Source: Corythucha ciliata
Lineage: Eukaryota; Arthropoda; Insecta; Hemiptera; Tingidae
NCBI GenBank assembly: GCA_038030265.1
Contig: CM075940.1
Span: 13,826,001 to 13,890,000, forward strand
Direction of reading: 5' to 3'
Length of the DNA: 64,000 nt
A program made the translations under genes and the position numbers. The number at the start of each line of letters is the position of its first letter. Positions within the stretch are counted from its first letter, which is position 1. The notes beneath the pieces are model-generated. The model was not told where the DNA came from and did no database searches. It saw only the letters and a program-made list of their open reading frames with translations. Positions 42,660 to 54,250 of this stretch are shown here, in pieces.

Positions 42660-44340
42660 ATCAGATATATTCGTGGCTATGGCTGCTAAAAAGCGCTGAT
42701 TCGTGGTCTCGCGATGCAACTTCCAGAGGACATTCTTCGAATAAATTGTGGAAATCAACGCAAAAGTGTTGTATTTGGGCAAACCCCGTGGTTAAAGTTG
42801 AGAATACACGCTATAATATTGACAAATAAAAGACGCTTTCAGGTTAAAATTGGACAAAAATGGCGAATTCACAACTGAAATGGCGTAAAATCACCCATTC
42901 GCGTATGAAAAAAGGAATAGGATGCTGAATAGCCGCAAAATAAGCACAAAACGCTATTTCACAGCTGAAATTGGGAAAAATCGCTAATTTGCAATTTGCA
43001 GATATAAAGTTGTGGAAAAACGTTAATTTGCGGACACGAAATGAAGAAAATCACTAATTCGCGGCAAAAATTGAAAAAATCACCATTTAGCGCAGCTAAA
43101 ATTAAGAAAAACGTCAATTTTCAGTTCAAATCGAGGAAAAGTGCTAATTCTCAGTTCAAAACGGGAAAAATTGCTAATTTGCAGCTTAAATTGAGTCAAA
43201 CGCCAATTGTTGTCAAAAATTGACAAAACTCGGTAGGTAATGCACGGGTTGGAAAAGCTACCACGCTGCTAAAATTTAGAAAAAGCGAAAATTCGCTGCT
43301 AAAATTGAGAAACATCACTAATTCTCGAATTAAGTGTCGGGAAATTTATAATTTAAAAATGATGATTTTTTGACAGAAATGGATGGATAGCTGTAAATTT
43401 TTTGGTTTGAAAAAAAAATTTACATTTAAAATTTAAATTCGCACCTTCTGAAGGCATTTTTGTGACTAAAATTCAAAAAAATGGCAAATTCATGGATGGC
43501 TATAGTATAATGTTAAAATATCCGCTAATTCACGGCTTACTTAATACCTATAAAAGTTATATAAAATTGCTAATGCGGTGGTAAAATGTGAAAAACCGCT
43601 AATTTGCGGGTAACATATAGAAAATAAAATAATCAGCCTGGTCAAAATTAAGAGAAAGGTTAATTTTATGCCAAAAAATTTGGAAAATTGCTAATTTGCG
43701 GCTAAAAGTGGAAAACATCGCCAATTTACAGTTAAATTTGCGCTAAACGCCAATTTGTGACTGAAATTTAGAAAATTCGCTAATTCACAAGTTTGAAACA
43801 ATTTTTAAAAAACGCTAATTCGTGGTTGAAATTGAGAAAAATTTTATTTTGCTCCAAAAACTGAATACACGCCAATTTGCGGATTCTGAAGGCAACTTTT
43901 CAGGCTGAAATTGAGAAAAAGCGCCAATTTATGGCAATAGGCGAAGAAACCGCTAATTCGCGAGTAAAGTGAGAAAAATCGCTCATGCGTTGCGTATGGT
44001 GAACCAAAACTATCCTAATTCGTGAAAAGTCCCCCTATTTTGCGGCTAATATTGTGGAAAACACTTATGAAAAACGTTAATATCCAGCTAAAACTGAGAA
44101 AAGTGCTAATCCCCTGGTAAAAAAAATTAAAAAATTGGTAATATGCTGCTAAAATTGAGTAAAACGCCAAAAATCGTAATTAAGAAATATTGCTCGCGGG
44201 ATAAAAACGGTACTTTGCTGCTAAAGTTGAGAAAATGCGCAAATTCATGGCTATGGGAGGGGGTGGGGCAAAACCTCTAATCTGCGGCTGAAATTGAGAA
44301 CGATACACTCGGCCAAAAAAGCGCTAATTTTCGGGAAGAG
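42660..44340 (-). repeat. Degenerate repeat, family A, reverse (1.7 kb)
   Basis: About 40 units of GCTAATTCGCGGCTAAAATTGAG type, one of the longest reverse blocks. No gene inside. Confidence 0.8.
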
Positions 44341-44520
44341 TCCAAAAATCGCCCCAAACTGAGAGATTGAGGCTATGATGAGGCAGGCAAGATGTCCAGA
44401 TTCAAGAGTGTGCTGGCTGGGTGGAATGATGGCTAAAATGTGAAATTACCCCCTCCCCTCCCCCTTACGGAATTTCAATCCCCCCCCCCCCCCGAGGACA
44501 AATTCCTACCTACGCCACTG
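44341..44520. other. Poly(C) stretch and hAT-like right end
   Basis: A C13 run is followed by CCTACCTACGCCACTG, the inverse of a CAGTGGCGTAG terminus, ending at 44520. The next octamer GTTGGTTC would be the target duplication, but no left partner was found. The end abuts the LINE remnant. Confidence 0.45.
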
Positions 44521-46018
44521 GTTGGTTCTAGTTACTCTGGAAATTCTGACTCTTTCGCTTACCTCAGTCGGGATGAAATAACCAAGTTAGTAAATATATA
44601 GCTGAAAATCTCGACGCTGGGAAGTTTGTTATCAGGCTCTTTATTGATATTACAGAAGGCATTTGATTCTGTGGAACATGGGACATTGCTGCGGAAGATG
44701 GAATGTTTGGGTAGTGGGGGGGGGGCAAGTTTATGATTTAATTGCAAGTTACATATCGTGTAGACCTCAGGTAGTGAGGGTCAATAAAAGTCTGAGATAC
44801 CCAATGAATGTGGTGTTCCGCAGGGAACAGTCCTGGACCATCGCTCTTTCTTATTTATATCAACAATTTGTTAACACTTGAATTGGTGGGAAAGACTTTT
44901 TGTTTTGCGGACGATACCGCTATCATTTTCCAGGGATCAGGTATAGAAGATCTTGGGGAGACAATAGTGAAAGACTTTAAATTAATTAAGAAATGGTTGG
45001 ATTGCAAATTTTTGGCTGTAAATTTGAAAAAGACGTGTTTGGTACAATTCAAATTAAGAGGTGAAATTTCGAAGTTGGGTTCGGCTCTTCACCATCACTC
45101 GAATAGGTGTGTTGGTAATTGTATGGAATTTTCTGATTGTTTTTCATTAGGGTTTGTAGAGGAAGTTAGGTACCTTGGGGTATTACTGGACGGTAGACTG
45201 AAATATGAGTCGCATGTCATTAATGTAACAAAAATAGTGCGTAAATTGTTTTACGTTTTTAAGGCATTAAGGTCTTTAATGGCATTCGCTTTGATGAAGA
45301 GTGTTTATTACGCTCTTTGCCAGTCTCTGCTTAGTTATGGCATAGTAGCATGGGGTAATACCAGTAAATATATATTGAATACACTCTCAGTGGCGCAGAA
45401 AAAGCTATTAAAAATTATGCTATGGAAACCGTATGATTATCCAACGAAGTTATTATTTGAGTTGGCGGACGTTGGTGGTATTGAGGAGCTGTACTTATTT
45501 AATGTTTCATAAAATTAGCTATACAAACTCGTTACCAATTATTTTTAATACCAGATTGTCTAAGCAAACAAATGGTAAACTACCAAAGGTGAGAACGTCG
45601 TTGTTTTATAATCACGCGTTTGTAGTAGCTCTGGGAGTGGCACTTAAGCATAGATTTAATTACTGTGATTTCCCTAGTCAAGGTAAATTCAAGCGATTTT
45701 TACGAAGCCTGACGAATGACTGTGATATAGTATTGTGATGTTTACGAATTATTTAGTTTTTTTCTGTTCAATATGTGTAATATGTTATGTTTTTGTTTTT
45801 TGAACTTGTTATGTCATCCCGCTAATTTATTTCCTATTTCTGATCCTGTTCTATTATGTATTTAGCATTGTTAGGTTTCTATTGTTCAGGCATTTCTTCC
45901 TTGCATTCTGCTGTATGTCTTATAAAAGTGTAAATTATTGAGTCGCTGCATAGGTGGGTATCTGTTTGCTTTTTTGGAGTGTAATGATAAATAATCCTGT
46001 AAAAATAAATAAATAATA
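44521..46018 (+). mobile_element. CR1/L2-like non-LTR retrotransposon, 5'-truncated
   Basis: About 1.5 kb of LINE 3' part ending in AATAAATAAATAAT instead of plain poly(A), a tail type common in the CR1/L2/Daphne group. The RT frames within differ clearly from the Jockey copies at 3.3-9.2 kb. The assignment to this superfamily rests on RT motif style and tail only. Confidence 0.7.
44590..45738 (+). pseudogene. Reverse transcriptase fragment of the CR1/L2-like LINE
   Basis: Visible RT blocks in order: LQKAFDSVEHGTLLRKM (motif A region), a frameshift at a G9 run near 44717, then a frame change at the usual GVPQG position near 44815. The next frame has SLFLIYINNLL and the catalytic FADDTAI (44808-45512), then VRYLGVLLDGRLKYESH and SLLSYGIVAWGNTS. 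Another shift near 45500 gives a final frame ending at TGA 45736-45738. Three or more frameshifts make it non-functional. Confidence 0.8.
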
Positions 46019-46150
46019 GGTACGAAGAAATGAGCTCCAGCTCCCAACACAAGGTTTCTTAATGGGAGCTGGCAGAAGAATATTACTGTAATGTAATGTA
46101 AAAAATGTAATGATAAATAATCCTGTAAAAATAAATAAATAAATTGATTC
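46019..46150 (+). repeat. Repeat of the LINE 3' tail with hairpin between copies
   Basis: ATGATAAATAATCCTG plus TAAAAATAAATAAAT occurs at about 45984-46017 and again near 46110-46143. Between them CCAGCTCCCA (46037-46046) and TGGGAGCTGG (46063-46072) form a perfect 10-bp inverted repeat. A related tail lies at 57381-57415. Either two LINE 3' ends lie in tandem or the tail was duplicated. Confidence 0.65.
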
Positions 46151-46435
46151 CCAGCGAATCCTACCACCTGAACGCGTCTGCGAGCTGTGATCCAATTTCT
46201 CGCGAAATGTAGAAGTGAATCTACCACTTACCAAAGTGGGTATAGAAATTTAGCAGTTGGTGTGTGTACATCGGCTAAAAATTGCGTGAAAATTGTAAGA
46301 CATTATGTTTCCACCCCGTTTTAAGAACATTAACGAATCTGTTTCCGCTGATTTCCACTTAAAAAGGGATTTTACCAACCGAAAGTACAATTCGGAGCGA
46401 GTTTTTCCACCAGAAAAATCATTCAATGAATTTGT

Positions 46436-46510
46436 GGGGGGGGGGGTGACACTCCCCCCAAACCAGGGGGGGTGACACTCCCCCCAAACCACCCTCAATT
46501 TGCGCCCCTG
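46436..46510. repeat. GGGGGGTGACACTCCCCCCAA tandem pair next to a hAT-like end
   Basis: Two copies of a ~25-bp unit, itself near-palindromic (G run, TGACACT, C run), are followed by TTTGCGCCCCTG, the inverse of CAGGGGCGCAAA. It looks like the G-rich subterminal part of a hAT-like element whose other end is missing. Confidence 0.5.
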
Positions 46511-46659
46511 CAAGAATTTGTGCACAGCTGTCCCACCATGGCTGCGCTTCCCATTCTGGTTTAGGAGGGGGGCGACTGCCCCTTCTAGTTCCTCGTTGGC
46601 TACGGCCACGGTAGACATATAATTGGAACAGTTTTTTCGTACTGACTAAATAGGAAAAT

Positions 46660-48061
46660 GTATGTTGCTTATTAATCATACAAAGGGTTTTATTTGGAAT
46701 AAATAGTAATATTTTTCACATTTTATAAGTATGGAGAATTTATACCTAGTTTATCACAGTTACTTTTTAGTTGTGTTTCTTTCCGCGTATTTAGCTGTTC
46801 ACACTACCGCGCTCAGCTGGCTCTACACTTGGTGTGGTTCAGCTACTATAATTATGCTCCTACGGAACAAAATGAAAAAAAAAGAAAAAAAGATGCTCAC
46901 AAACTTTCTCTGACATTTTTTATCACACCATCCCCTCCCCAAAAGATGAGTGTGACTCTACGAATGGATACAAAGCTCATGGAATAAATTGGAATAGTTT
47001 CTGTTTGAATTACCCCTTTTGAATTTGAACCATGTACGTACAAAACATAACACAAAAGTAAAATAATCTTAATTTCTTTTACTTTTCCATTCAAAATCAA
47101 TCTCGAGGTGTTCAGCAGAACGCTTCGTGCTAAAATTAAAATCACAAAGTGCAACCATAACTTAAATTTTAACCAAAAAGGTAAAGGAGAATTTAAAATA
47201 AACAACATTAAAGTACATAAGCTCTGTACAAATAGGTAATTCACTCGTATTTACATTATATACATAAATACAGAACAAGTCATAAGAGGTGCAATAAATA
47301 GTATATAAATAAGTATGGAGTAAATAACTAATGGAAACATTAACTTCAAAGACAGATTAAAACGCGCCGACGAATCCTATAAATATCTATAAACATGAAA
47401 AACGAAAATTACTTGAATGAGTCTATATTGATTTTGTTTTGTATTTAAAGAAAAATAAGCCTCTAAAACAGATAGTCTAGAGCAGGTTTTGCGACAAAGA
47501 AACCTGACTCCTGGAACTCTGATCATATTACAGAATAAAACTCCAGGGGTATCGTTTCATCGACAAATTAATGATCCATTGCAAGTAGAACAGGCAGAAC
47601 GTTCTCTAATGACAGAGCATATGCTTTGACAACCGCTAGAAATTACCAAGTGTGTGTATGTTTTCATTGAACACAAAACTTTTAAATGATTACAAAGGAT
47701 ATTAAAATAATACAAGATAGAATGGAAAGTTGGCATTGATTTTTTTTTTTTTTTTTTAAATGCTTGTAAATTTGTGCATCAGTTATTTGAAGTAGACTGT
47801 TGAAGAGTCAAAAGAATTACTTTAGGGGGAAATAAGTATTATTAGTCTCTCTTGATTAAGCGCTTAATTACAGCTCAACAGTACAATCACTTTTTACTAG
47901 TTCCGAGTTAAGAACATTAACAAAATAGTGATTCTATTGTTTTCGGCACAAATTTGAATAGTGAATTCAAACAGAAAGGGGTTTTTACTAGAAAAACAAT
48001 AAGTAGAATGGTTTCATAGGGACGCAGTCTAACGAGTAACTGGTTGTTGATTCGCCCATTG
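46660..48061 (-). other. AT-rich unique DNA, probable 3' UTR of the minus-strand gene
   Basis: This 1.4-kb stretch lacks the window's repeat families and follows the stop codon of the predicted minus-strand terminal exon. Several inverse AATAAA signals are present. A 115-codon minus-strand open frame at 46897-47244 is hydrophobic but has no start context or similarity I recognise, and I do not call it. Confidence 0.4.
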
Positions 48062-48358
48062 TCACAACGAATGGTAATGATGGAGAAGTGTATCACCGGG
48101 TTCTATCGAATAGTTTGTTCCAAGGCCACCCTGCAATCAGAACACGATGTTTATGTTCAAAAGCACAACGCGCTGAAAAAAAAAAAAAGGTCGAGACTGT
48201 TTCTACTTACATGCGTGAGTACCGAGGGTGCGTTATGAGGGAGATCAGACGTGTCCAGTGACTCGCAGGAGCTCGAATCCATCGTTGACACGGCTGATGT
48301 TGCCGCTACCAAGCCCTTGGTGCTCGACCGTGGACTTCCCCCGCCGCCACCGCCGCCA
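48062..48358 (-). CDS. Last two coding exons of an unidentified minus-strand gene
   Basis: Upstream exon 48358-48211 lies between the acceptor TTTTTCAACAG and the donor CAT/GTAAGTAG. With one base carried from a previous exon it is open for 49 codons: seven Gly, then SPRSSTKG, STMDSSSCESLDTSDLP and SVLTH. The next exon (48130-48062) follows the acceptor CTGATTGCAG after an 80-bp intron, continues in phase for 22 codons (GGLGTNYSIEPGDTLLHHYH...) and ends in TGA. Short intron, good sites, matching phase and Ser-rich composition suggest a real gene tail. I do not recognise the protein. Upstream exons would lie at higher coordinates and were not found. A competing acceptor at a longer T tract gives only 11 codons. 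Confidence 0.55.
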
Positions 48359-48659
48359 CTGTTGAAAAATTAAAAATCAAACATTGAAATCCAAAAGATT
48401 TTTTTTTGGAAAAAAACGTCAGCCGCCACGCTTTATACGTCGTGGGTGAGGGAAACCCTATAAATCTGGTCGAAATTCTTCAGTGACTCCCGGGGTGACA
48501 CTGCCCCCCCCCTCCACATGGTTTCAAATTAGTTTTCAAAAGTAACCAACTTGTATAAGTAAAAAGAACTATGGTATCCTGGTAAAGAGTATAGGTTTAA
48601 GTCAATTTTTCTTATTTTAAGAAATCTTGATATAAAATTCGGCCACCAGCACGCCTTTT
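48359..48659. other. Intron-like spacer, nothing recognised
   Basis: Sequence upstream of the minus-strand exon with GGGGTGACACTGCCCCCCCC near 48492 and no open frame of note. Confidence 0.35.
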
Positions 48660-49110
48660 ACCACTTATAGCCGTGAATTAGCGATTTGTCCACTTATATA
48701 TCCATGAATTAGTATTTTTATTTTATTTTATTTTTTTAAAGTGACCGCTTTTTGTCAAATAGCGCTTTTGACACATTTTATTCGAGAATTTGGGTTTTCT
48801 CGATTTAATTACGAATTAGCAATTAGCGAATTTAGCGTCCTTTCTCAATTCTGACCACCGTTAACTCTTTCTCACCGTGAATTAACCATTTTTCTCAATT
48901 TTAGCACAGAATTAGCGGTTTTTTTTTGTTTTTCAATTTTAGTTGTGGACTTGGACCAAAAACAGCACATTAGCGTTTTTTGGGCTAAATTTCACCCTTA
49001 AAAAATGGCCTGAATCAGAGATTTTTCCCCAAATTTGCACAGAGAAACCCCGATTCGCCGCTTTAGCCTTAAATATTAGCGTTTTTAGCGCGAAACAAAA
49101 GAAAAGAGAA
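48660..49110 (+). repeat. Degenerate repeat, family A, forward
   Basis: Forward units meet the reverse block at about 49090-49115 (GCGTTTTTAGCGCG then GGGCTAATTCGCGG), making an inverted junction. Confidence 0.7.
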
Positions 49111-50760
49111 AAGGGCTAATTCGCGGTTAGTGGAGGCCATTTCATTCATAGCTGAAATATGGAAAAAACTGCAATGCTCTGATCTTGGGTCAAGTCCGCG
49201 AATGAGAAGGGAATTTATGAAAGTTCCCATAAGAAATATGGAAAAAAAGATAATCCCAGGTAAAATGGAGAAAAGGCGTCATTTAATGCCTCAAAGTGAT
49301 TATAAAAAAGGGCTCATTCACCGTTAAATTGAGAAACATTAATAATTCAAGGCAAAAATGGTTTTAAAAAAGCCCTAATTAACGGATAAAACGGAGAAAA
49401 AGTGCTAGTTTATTGTTAAATGTAAAAAAAAAATCGCTAATGCTCTGCTAAACTCGAGTAAAAATGGCTCATTTGCAGCAAAAAGTGAGACAAACCAATT
49501 CTCTCCTAAATTGAGCAAAAGCACTTGTTAGTGGATAAAAATCAGAAAATAATTTTTAAAAATGAAGAAAAACGCTACGCTAATTACGGCAAATTTAAGT
49601 GAAAATGCAAATTCATAACTACAGGTGTGAGAAAATCGCTAATTGTCTGCTAAAATTGCGAAAAATGCTTGAGAAAAAGGCGTTCCCTTGTGGATAAAAT
49701 TGAGATAAGTCGCTAATTAACACGCGCTCGTTCGCGACTGAAATTGAGAAAACGGCTAATTCGAGGATTATGGTGGCCATGTTAGTGCTGCGTTTCGGTC
49801 GAGTCCGCGAATTTAGAAGGGAATTTAGAAAAGTGATCATTTCCCGGTCAAAATCGAGAAAATGCACTAAATTCGTGGCTAAAATAGAGAAAAAGTGCTG
49901 ATTCGCGGCAAAAATCAAGCAAAAGCGTGAATTCGTGACTGTAGTTGAGAAAAAACTTTCGCTAGAGTCTAAAATTGCAACAAAAAAAAGCGCTCGTTCA
50001 TGGCTAAAAGTGAGGGGAAAATGCTAATCGGAGGCTAAAACAGATATATACGCTTATTCATAGCTACAATTCAGAAAAATCGCTCCCTAATTCGCGGATG
50101 GAGTGAGAAAAATGCTGATAAAAAACCTCTAGAATTGAAGGGCTAGAATTGAGAAAAACGTTAACTCACAGCTACAAAATTGAGAAAATTGCTAATCGAC
50201 CGCTAAAACAGAGAAAAACGCTAATTCACGGCTAAAATTTAGATAAATCGCTGATTCGCGGCTATAAAATTGAGAAAAATCAGCGATTGATCACTGCGAC
50301 CGCGAAATACCCCCAATTCGTGGGTTCTTAAGGCAACTTCATGACTACAATTTTACTACTCGCGGCTAATATTGAGAAAAATATGGACTCATTTGCCTTC
50401 AAACTTGGGAAAAGTAGACACACAAATTGTCAAGGTAAACCAGCACGGCGCGGCGCAGAGGGGCATCTGATGGCAACTTCGCTGCTAAAATAGAGATAAT
50501 GCGGAAATAGAGAAAACAGAGGGGGCTGAAATTGTGTAGACGCGCAAATGTGCTGGTCTAGGGGCTAGAGCGTGGCAAAAAGTTTGAAAAAAGCGCTATA
50601 ATATTCACGGCTGAAATAGTGGAAAAGCGCCAATTCACGGCAGACATTCAGATCAATTTGAGAAAAGACGTAAATTCGCGGCTATGGTTGACAAAAAACA
50701 TTCATTCGCGGATAAAATGAAGAAGAAAAAAAATTCATGGATAAATCTGAGAAAAGCTGC
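49111..50760 (-). repeat. Degenerate repeat, family A, reverse (1.65 kb)
   Basis: About 40 units of GCTAATTCGCGGCTAAAATTGAGAAAA type. Open frames within come from the repeat. Confidence 0.8.
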
Positions 50761-51050
50761 TGATTCCCCGAGGTTAAAACTGAAAATGGCTGAACTGAGT
50801 CCATTGGGCTAAAATGACGGATTCGTGCCCTGAATATATCCCACTGACTGACTATTCTAGCCCTAGAAATGACTAAATTGACCGATTATAGGCCCAAAAA
50901 TGGCTAAACTGGCTATTCACGCTCTAAAAGTGGAAAAACTGAACTCTATCTGCGGCCTATAAATGGTTAAACTGACGATTTGCGCTTTGAAAACCCTCAA
51001 AACAGATTATTCCTGTCCTGAAAATGGTAAAATCGACCATTGACGCCGTT
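50761..51050 (+). repeat. Degenerate repeat, family B
   Basis: Units of AAAATGGCTAAACTGAC and GATTCGCGCCC type follow directly on the family A block. Confidence 0.7.
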
Positions 51051-51836
51051 GAACCGAGGCTTCACGTGCCTAGCGGTAGCGGCAGTGGTGGAGGGGGGGC
51101 ACAGCAAACAGATTCTTGACTTACGAAATCAACAGTTTCTTTATGAAATGATCGCGGCTAAACAGAGAGTTTTACGGCGTAAAATTACAAATTTTGGACT
51201 GAAAACATTATTTTGGAGATTTCGTGATTTCCTTGCCTTTTCCGAAGACGACGAGGGACCCGCGGGACTCAAACCCATCGAACGCTGCCGCGAAGGAGGG
51301 GCGCTCAAGCCCCCTGACTCCCTCCCTGGGTCCGCACCTGAATGCGCCGACTTTCGGGTCTTAAATCTTGGGAAAAAGCTGGTTTCGGGTCTTATAATTT
51401 TGGAGGAATCGCAAATTTTAGGACCTTTTTTTTTGAACGAGAGCCCTAATTTTGATGAAACCTGTGAACCCCTTCCAACCCTGGCAGTATATCCGTCCCG
51501 TTCATTGCTGAGACGAACAGCGTTTTCTCTATTTTTGGCCGCAAATCAGTGATGATGAGCGCAGAGCTAGGAATGAGCGCTTTTTCGCTATTTTAGCCAC
51601 GAATATTAGTTTTTTAAGACCCCCCCTCCCCCGCGCAGAGCAGGTTCCGAATTCATCTAGTGCATAAACTCTTTATTGTGCTTAATTATTTTTGACTTAT
51701 TATTTCTCAATAATAAGTCTTTGTAATCGTATCGCAAAAAAAATTTTTTGACCCCCCCTCAAAATTTGTAGTTTTACGTTTCAAAGTGCGTAGAATCCAA
51801 ATCTGCAAAAAAAAAAATGTCCGTCCGTCGTCCGGG
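51051..51836. other. Mixed non-coding sequence
   Basis: A 170-codon + strand open frame (51040-51552) starts inside the family B array and ends in a family A scrap (51520-51625). It has no recognisable domain. Two C7 runs are present. Confidence 0.4.
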
Positions 51837-52120
51837 CCATATCTTGCCCTAGGATTGCTCGAAAAAACTCGTTCTTTCGCACATAGACTCCATTTGGGGT
51901 CTAGTTGGTCCTAACATCTGATCAGTTTGATCAAATAACTCCCTGGGGTTTTATGGGCCAAAAGCGGGTCCAAAATAAGGATTTTCAAAGGATTTGGGAT
52001 CATAGGGGTGTGGTGTGTCGATTTTCATGTAATTTCAAGCCGGATTTGACTACATCGATGAATAATAAACCCACAGTCGAAATAATAAGGCATTGTTCGA
52101 TAATTCGCAGCGTTTTTTTT
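51837..52120 (+). repeat. Dispersed ~280-bp repeat, copy 2
   Basis: Second copy of the element at 30344-30580, in the same orientation and somewhat longer. It ends in GCAGCGTTTTTTTT like the first. Confidence 0.75.
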
Positions 52121-52199
52121 CTTTATTCACCTTCTCACTTCTCTCGTTTTTATTTTGTTTTGTTATTCCTTTCTTCCTTGTTTTGACTTGGGAACCCGT

Positions 52200-53250
52200 C
52201 AAGGGGGTACATCAGGGGGAGAGGGAAATTTCCCCTATGCACCCATTTGTCAGAGATAGGCCTGACTTGAGGTACATGACAAATGGGTGCGAATAAAAAA
52301 AGAGCACGTACCCATTTGTCAGGAGTTGTCCCGACAAATGGGTGTACCTCCGAAGTTAGATACTAACGTTTGCTCCGCGTAGTCTCGACATTAGGCGGGG
52401 GAATTACTTCGTTCACCGTTCCGACAACGAGTTCCTAGTATGAAGATTTGCCAAAATGTCTGAAATTGTCTTGCCATAAGCTAGCCTTAAAGTATGAGGA
52501 AAAGTTAGGTGAGTCATACTGGCACCGTATTCGAACACATTCCAACAACCAATAAACGAAGTCCAAAACTATTTCCTTAAACAATCCTAAAATGACTGGC
52601 TTAATAATGATGCGTTGAAAGAAAAATGTACCTACCTACATTAAAGCAAATACATACAATTATTTAAAAAAAAAAATACATCAAGGCAAATACCTTCCCA
52701 GAATCAATACAAACCGAGAGCTCGCAACATCCATTCAACCGGAATAGCATAGTCCTGAAACTGGAAATTACAACGGTTTTATGGTGCTGAATACGAATAT
52801 GATCGTCTGCCTGGGGCAATATTTGCTCTTAGAGACCTAGTCAAACTACTGTCCTCTCGGTTTATAGGTTTATACATGGGTAGGAAAACTTACACCACAC
52901 TAGTGTATTGCATTGAATTGAAAACACCATAAGTGCAACCATAACAACATTTACGCCATGGTACAAAGGTGTTCGACATCTGATCGGAAGAGCAGACGTA
53001 CGAGAAACTCCATGTCAATGAACCGCGAACGAAGTAATTCCCACTTGAGCCTAGCCGAAGCAAACGTTTGCAGCCAACTTTGGCGCGCACCCATTTGTCG
53101 GGTCAATCCCCGTCAAATGGGTACATGCTCTTTTTATTATTCGCACCCATTAGTCAGGCCTTTCTCCGACAAATGGGTACATAGGGGAAATTTCCCTCTC
53201 CCCCTGATGCACCCATTTGTCGGTGCACCCATTTGTCCCCGTCTCTTTGA
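52200..53250. mobile_element. ~1-kb element with long inverted ends built of ACCCATTTGTC hairpins
   Basis: The left end (about 52205-52440) and right end (about 53000-53235) are inverted copies. Shared landmarks are ATCAGGGGGAGAGGGAAATT, GGCCTGAC, ACAAATGGGTGCGAATAA, AACGTTTGCT and GGAATTACTTCGTTC. Within each end ACCCATTTGTC and its inverse alternate: four copies on the left, six on the right (one as ACCCATTAGTC). Each end can therefore fold on itself as well as with its partner. The 0.5-kb centre is AT-rich and has no transposase. Superfamily and target duplication are undetermined. Confidence 0.75.
52982..53020 (+). other. Illumina-adapter-like string
   Basis: GATCGGAAGAGCA is an exact 13-base match to the start of the common Illumina adapter, and ACGT, AACTCCA and GTCA follow in adapter order with indels. 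Part of this lies in the inverted end described above and is also explained by similarity to the other end, so contamination is uncertain. Confidence 0.3.
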
Positions 53251-53679
53251 CTTCCATGTTGTTAAACGCGTCCTCGATCATGGACCACCCACCCAGGGGC
53301 GTAGCCAGCCCTTGATCCAGGGGTGGGCAGAAGAGGTCGGATGTCGGATGTTCTAAGAGACCGCGCCAGCAAAAGAACTGGTAGTTTATGAAATCTGAAA
53401 TAGGCGTATTAAATCGTCCAATTCTTCCCCGGAAACTGAGTTTTCACAAAAAGGGCCGCGTAATCCATCAAAAACTAACATCTCCATAGGGGAAACTATC
53501 AGTTTTAGCCTTCTATTCCTGTTTTTCTGTCCAAACAATGGCAATGTTTTCCCCGGAAATCGGTACTTTGTAGGAAAAGCTTGGCACTCAAATACTGGGT
53601 GGCCGACTTTTCATTAACGTCTTGTCTCACGACGATAGCCGTAAAAATCTAGCATTTGTGTGATGTGATCTAACACGTT
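53251..53679. other. Spacer with a hAT-like left end
   Basis: CAGGGGCGTAGCCAGCCCTTG at 53293-53315 followed by GATCCAGGGGTGGGCAG is a typical hAT-like terminus. A related inverse end lies at about 32519, far away. The rest is non-coding. Confidence 0.45.
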
Positions 53680-54250
53680 TTAAGGATGATTTTAGGCCAA
53701 AAAGGAAGACTCTACCTTAAAAACCGGTGATCTCACCACAAAACTGATGAATTCATCCCAAATGTGACGATTTCATACCAAAACAAACGATTTCACGCCA
53801 AAGCTGACTTGTCCCATAACTAAAGATAAAACTGGCGAATTTACCCCAAAACCAAATTTTACGCTTTATTCTCAGAAATAAATATTTTACCCAGAAATTG
53901 GTTAATTTATCACAAAACTGACGATACGCCAAATCTGAAGTGTTCTTATGAATATTTCCATGCAAAAACTGACAATTTTACCCCAAAACCGACTGCTTTA
54001 ATCCCAAAACTTACAATTTCATCCCAAAAACTTTCGTAAACTGACTATTTTACCCCGAAAATAGCGGTTCCGCCCCCCCCTCCAAATATGATTTTACCGC
54101 AAAACTGACAATATCACAGCAAAACTGGTGTTTTCTCGTAAACAGATGATTTTACGCCGAACCTATAACGACCCTGTCTTGAAAACTGACGATTTCAAGC
54201 CAAAACTGAAGATTTCACTACAATATACAGGTAATATACGTAAAACTAAT
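53680..54250 (+). repeat. Degenerate ~30-bp repeat, family D
   Basis: Units of ACCCCAAAACTGACGATTT and CACGCCAAA type. It shares the ACTGAC phrase with family B but has its own flanks. Confidence 0.7.

Noticed and set aside
46897..47244. 115-codon hydrophobic minus-strand frame
   Set aside because: AT-rich DNA readily yields Leu/Ile-rich frames, there is no recognisable family, and it lies in a probable 3' UTR.
51040..51552. 170-codon + strand open frame
   Set aside because: It starts in a family B array and ends in a family A unit, and shows no domain, splice logic or similarity that I recognise.
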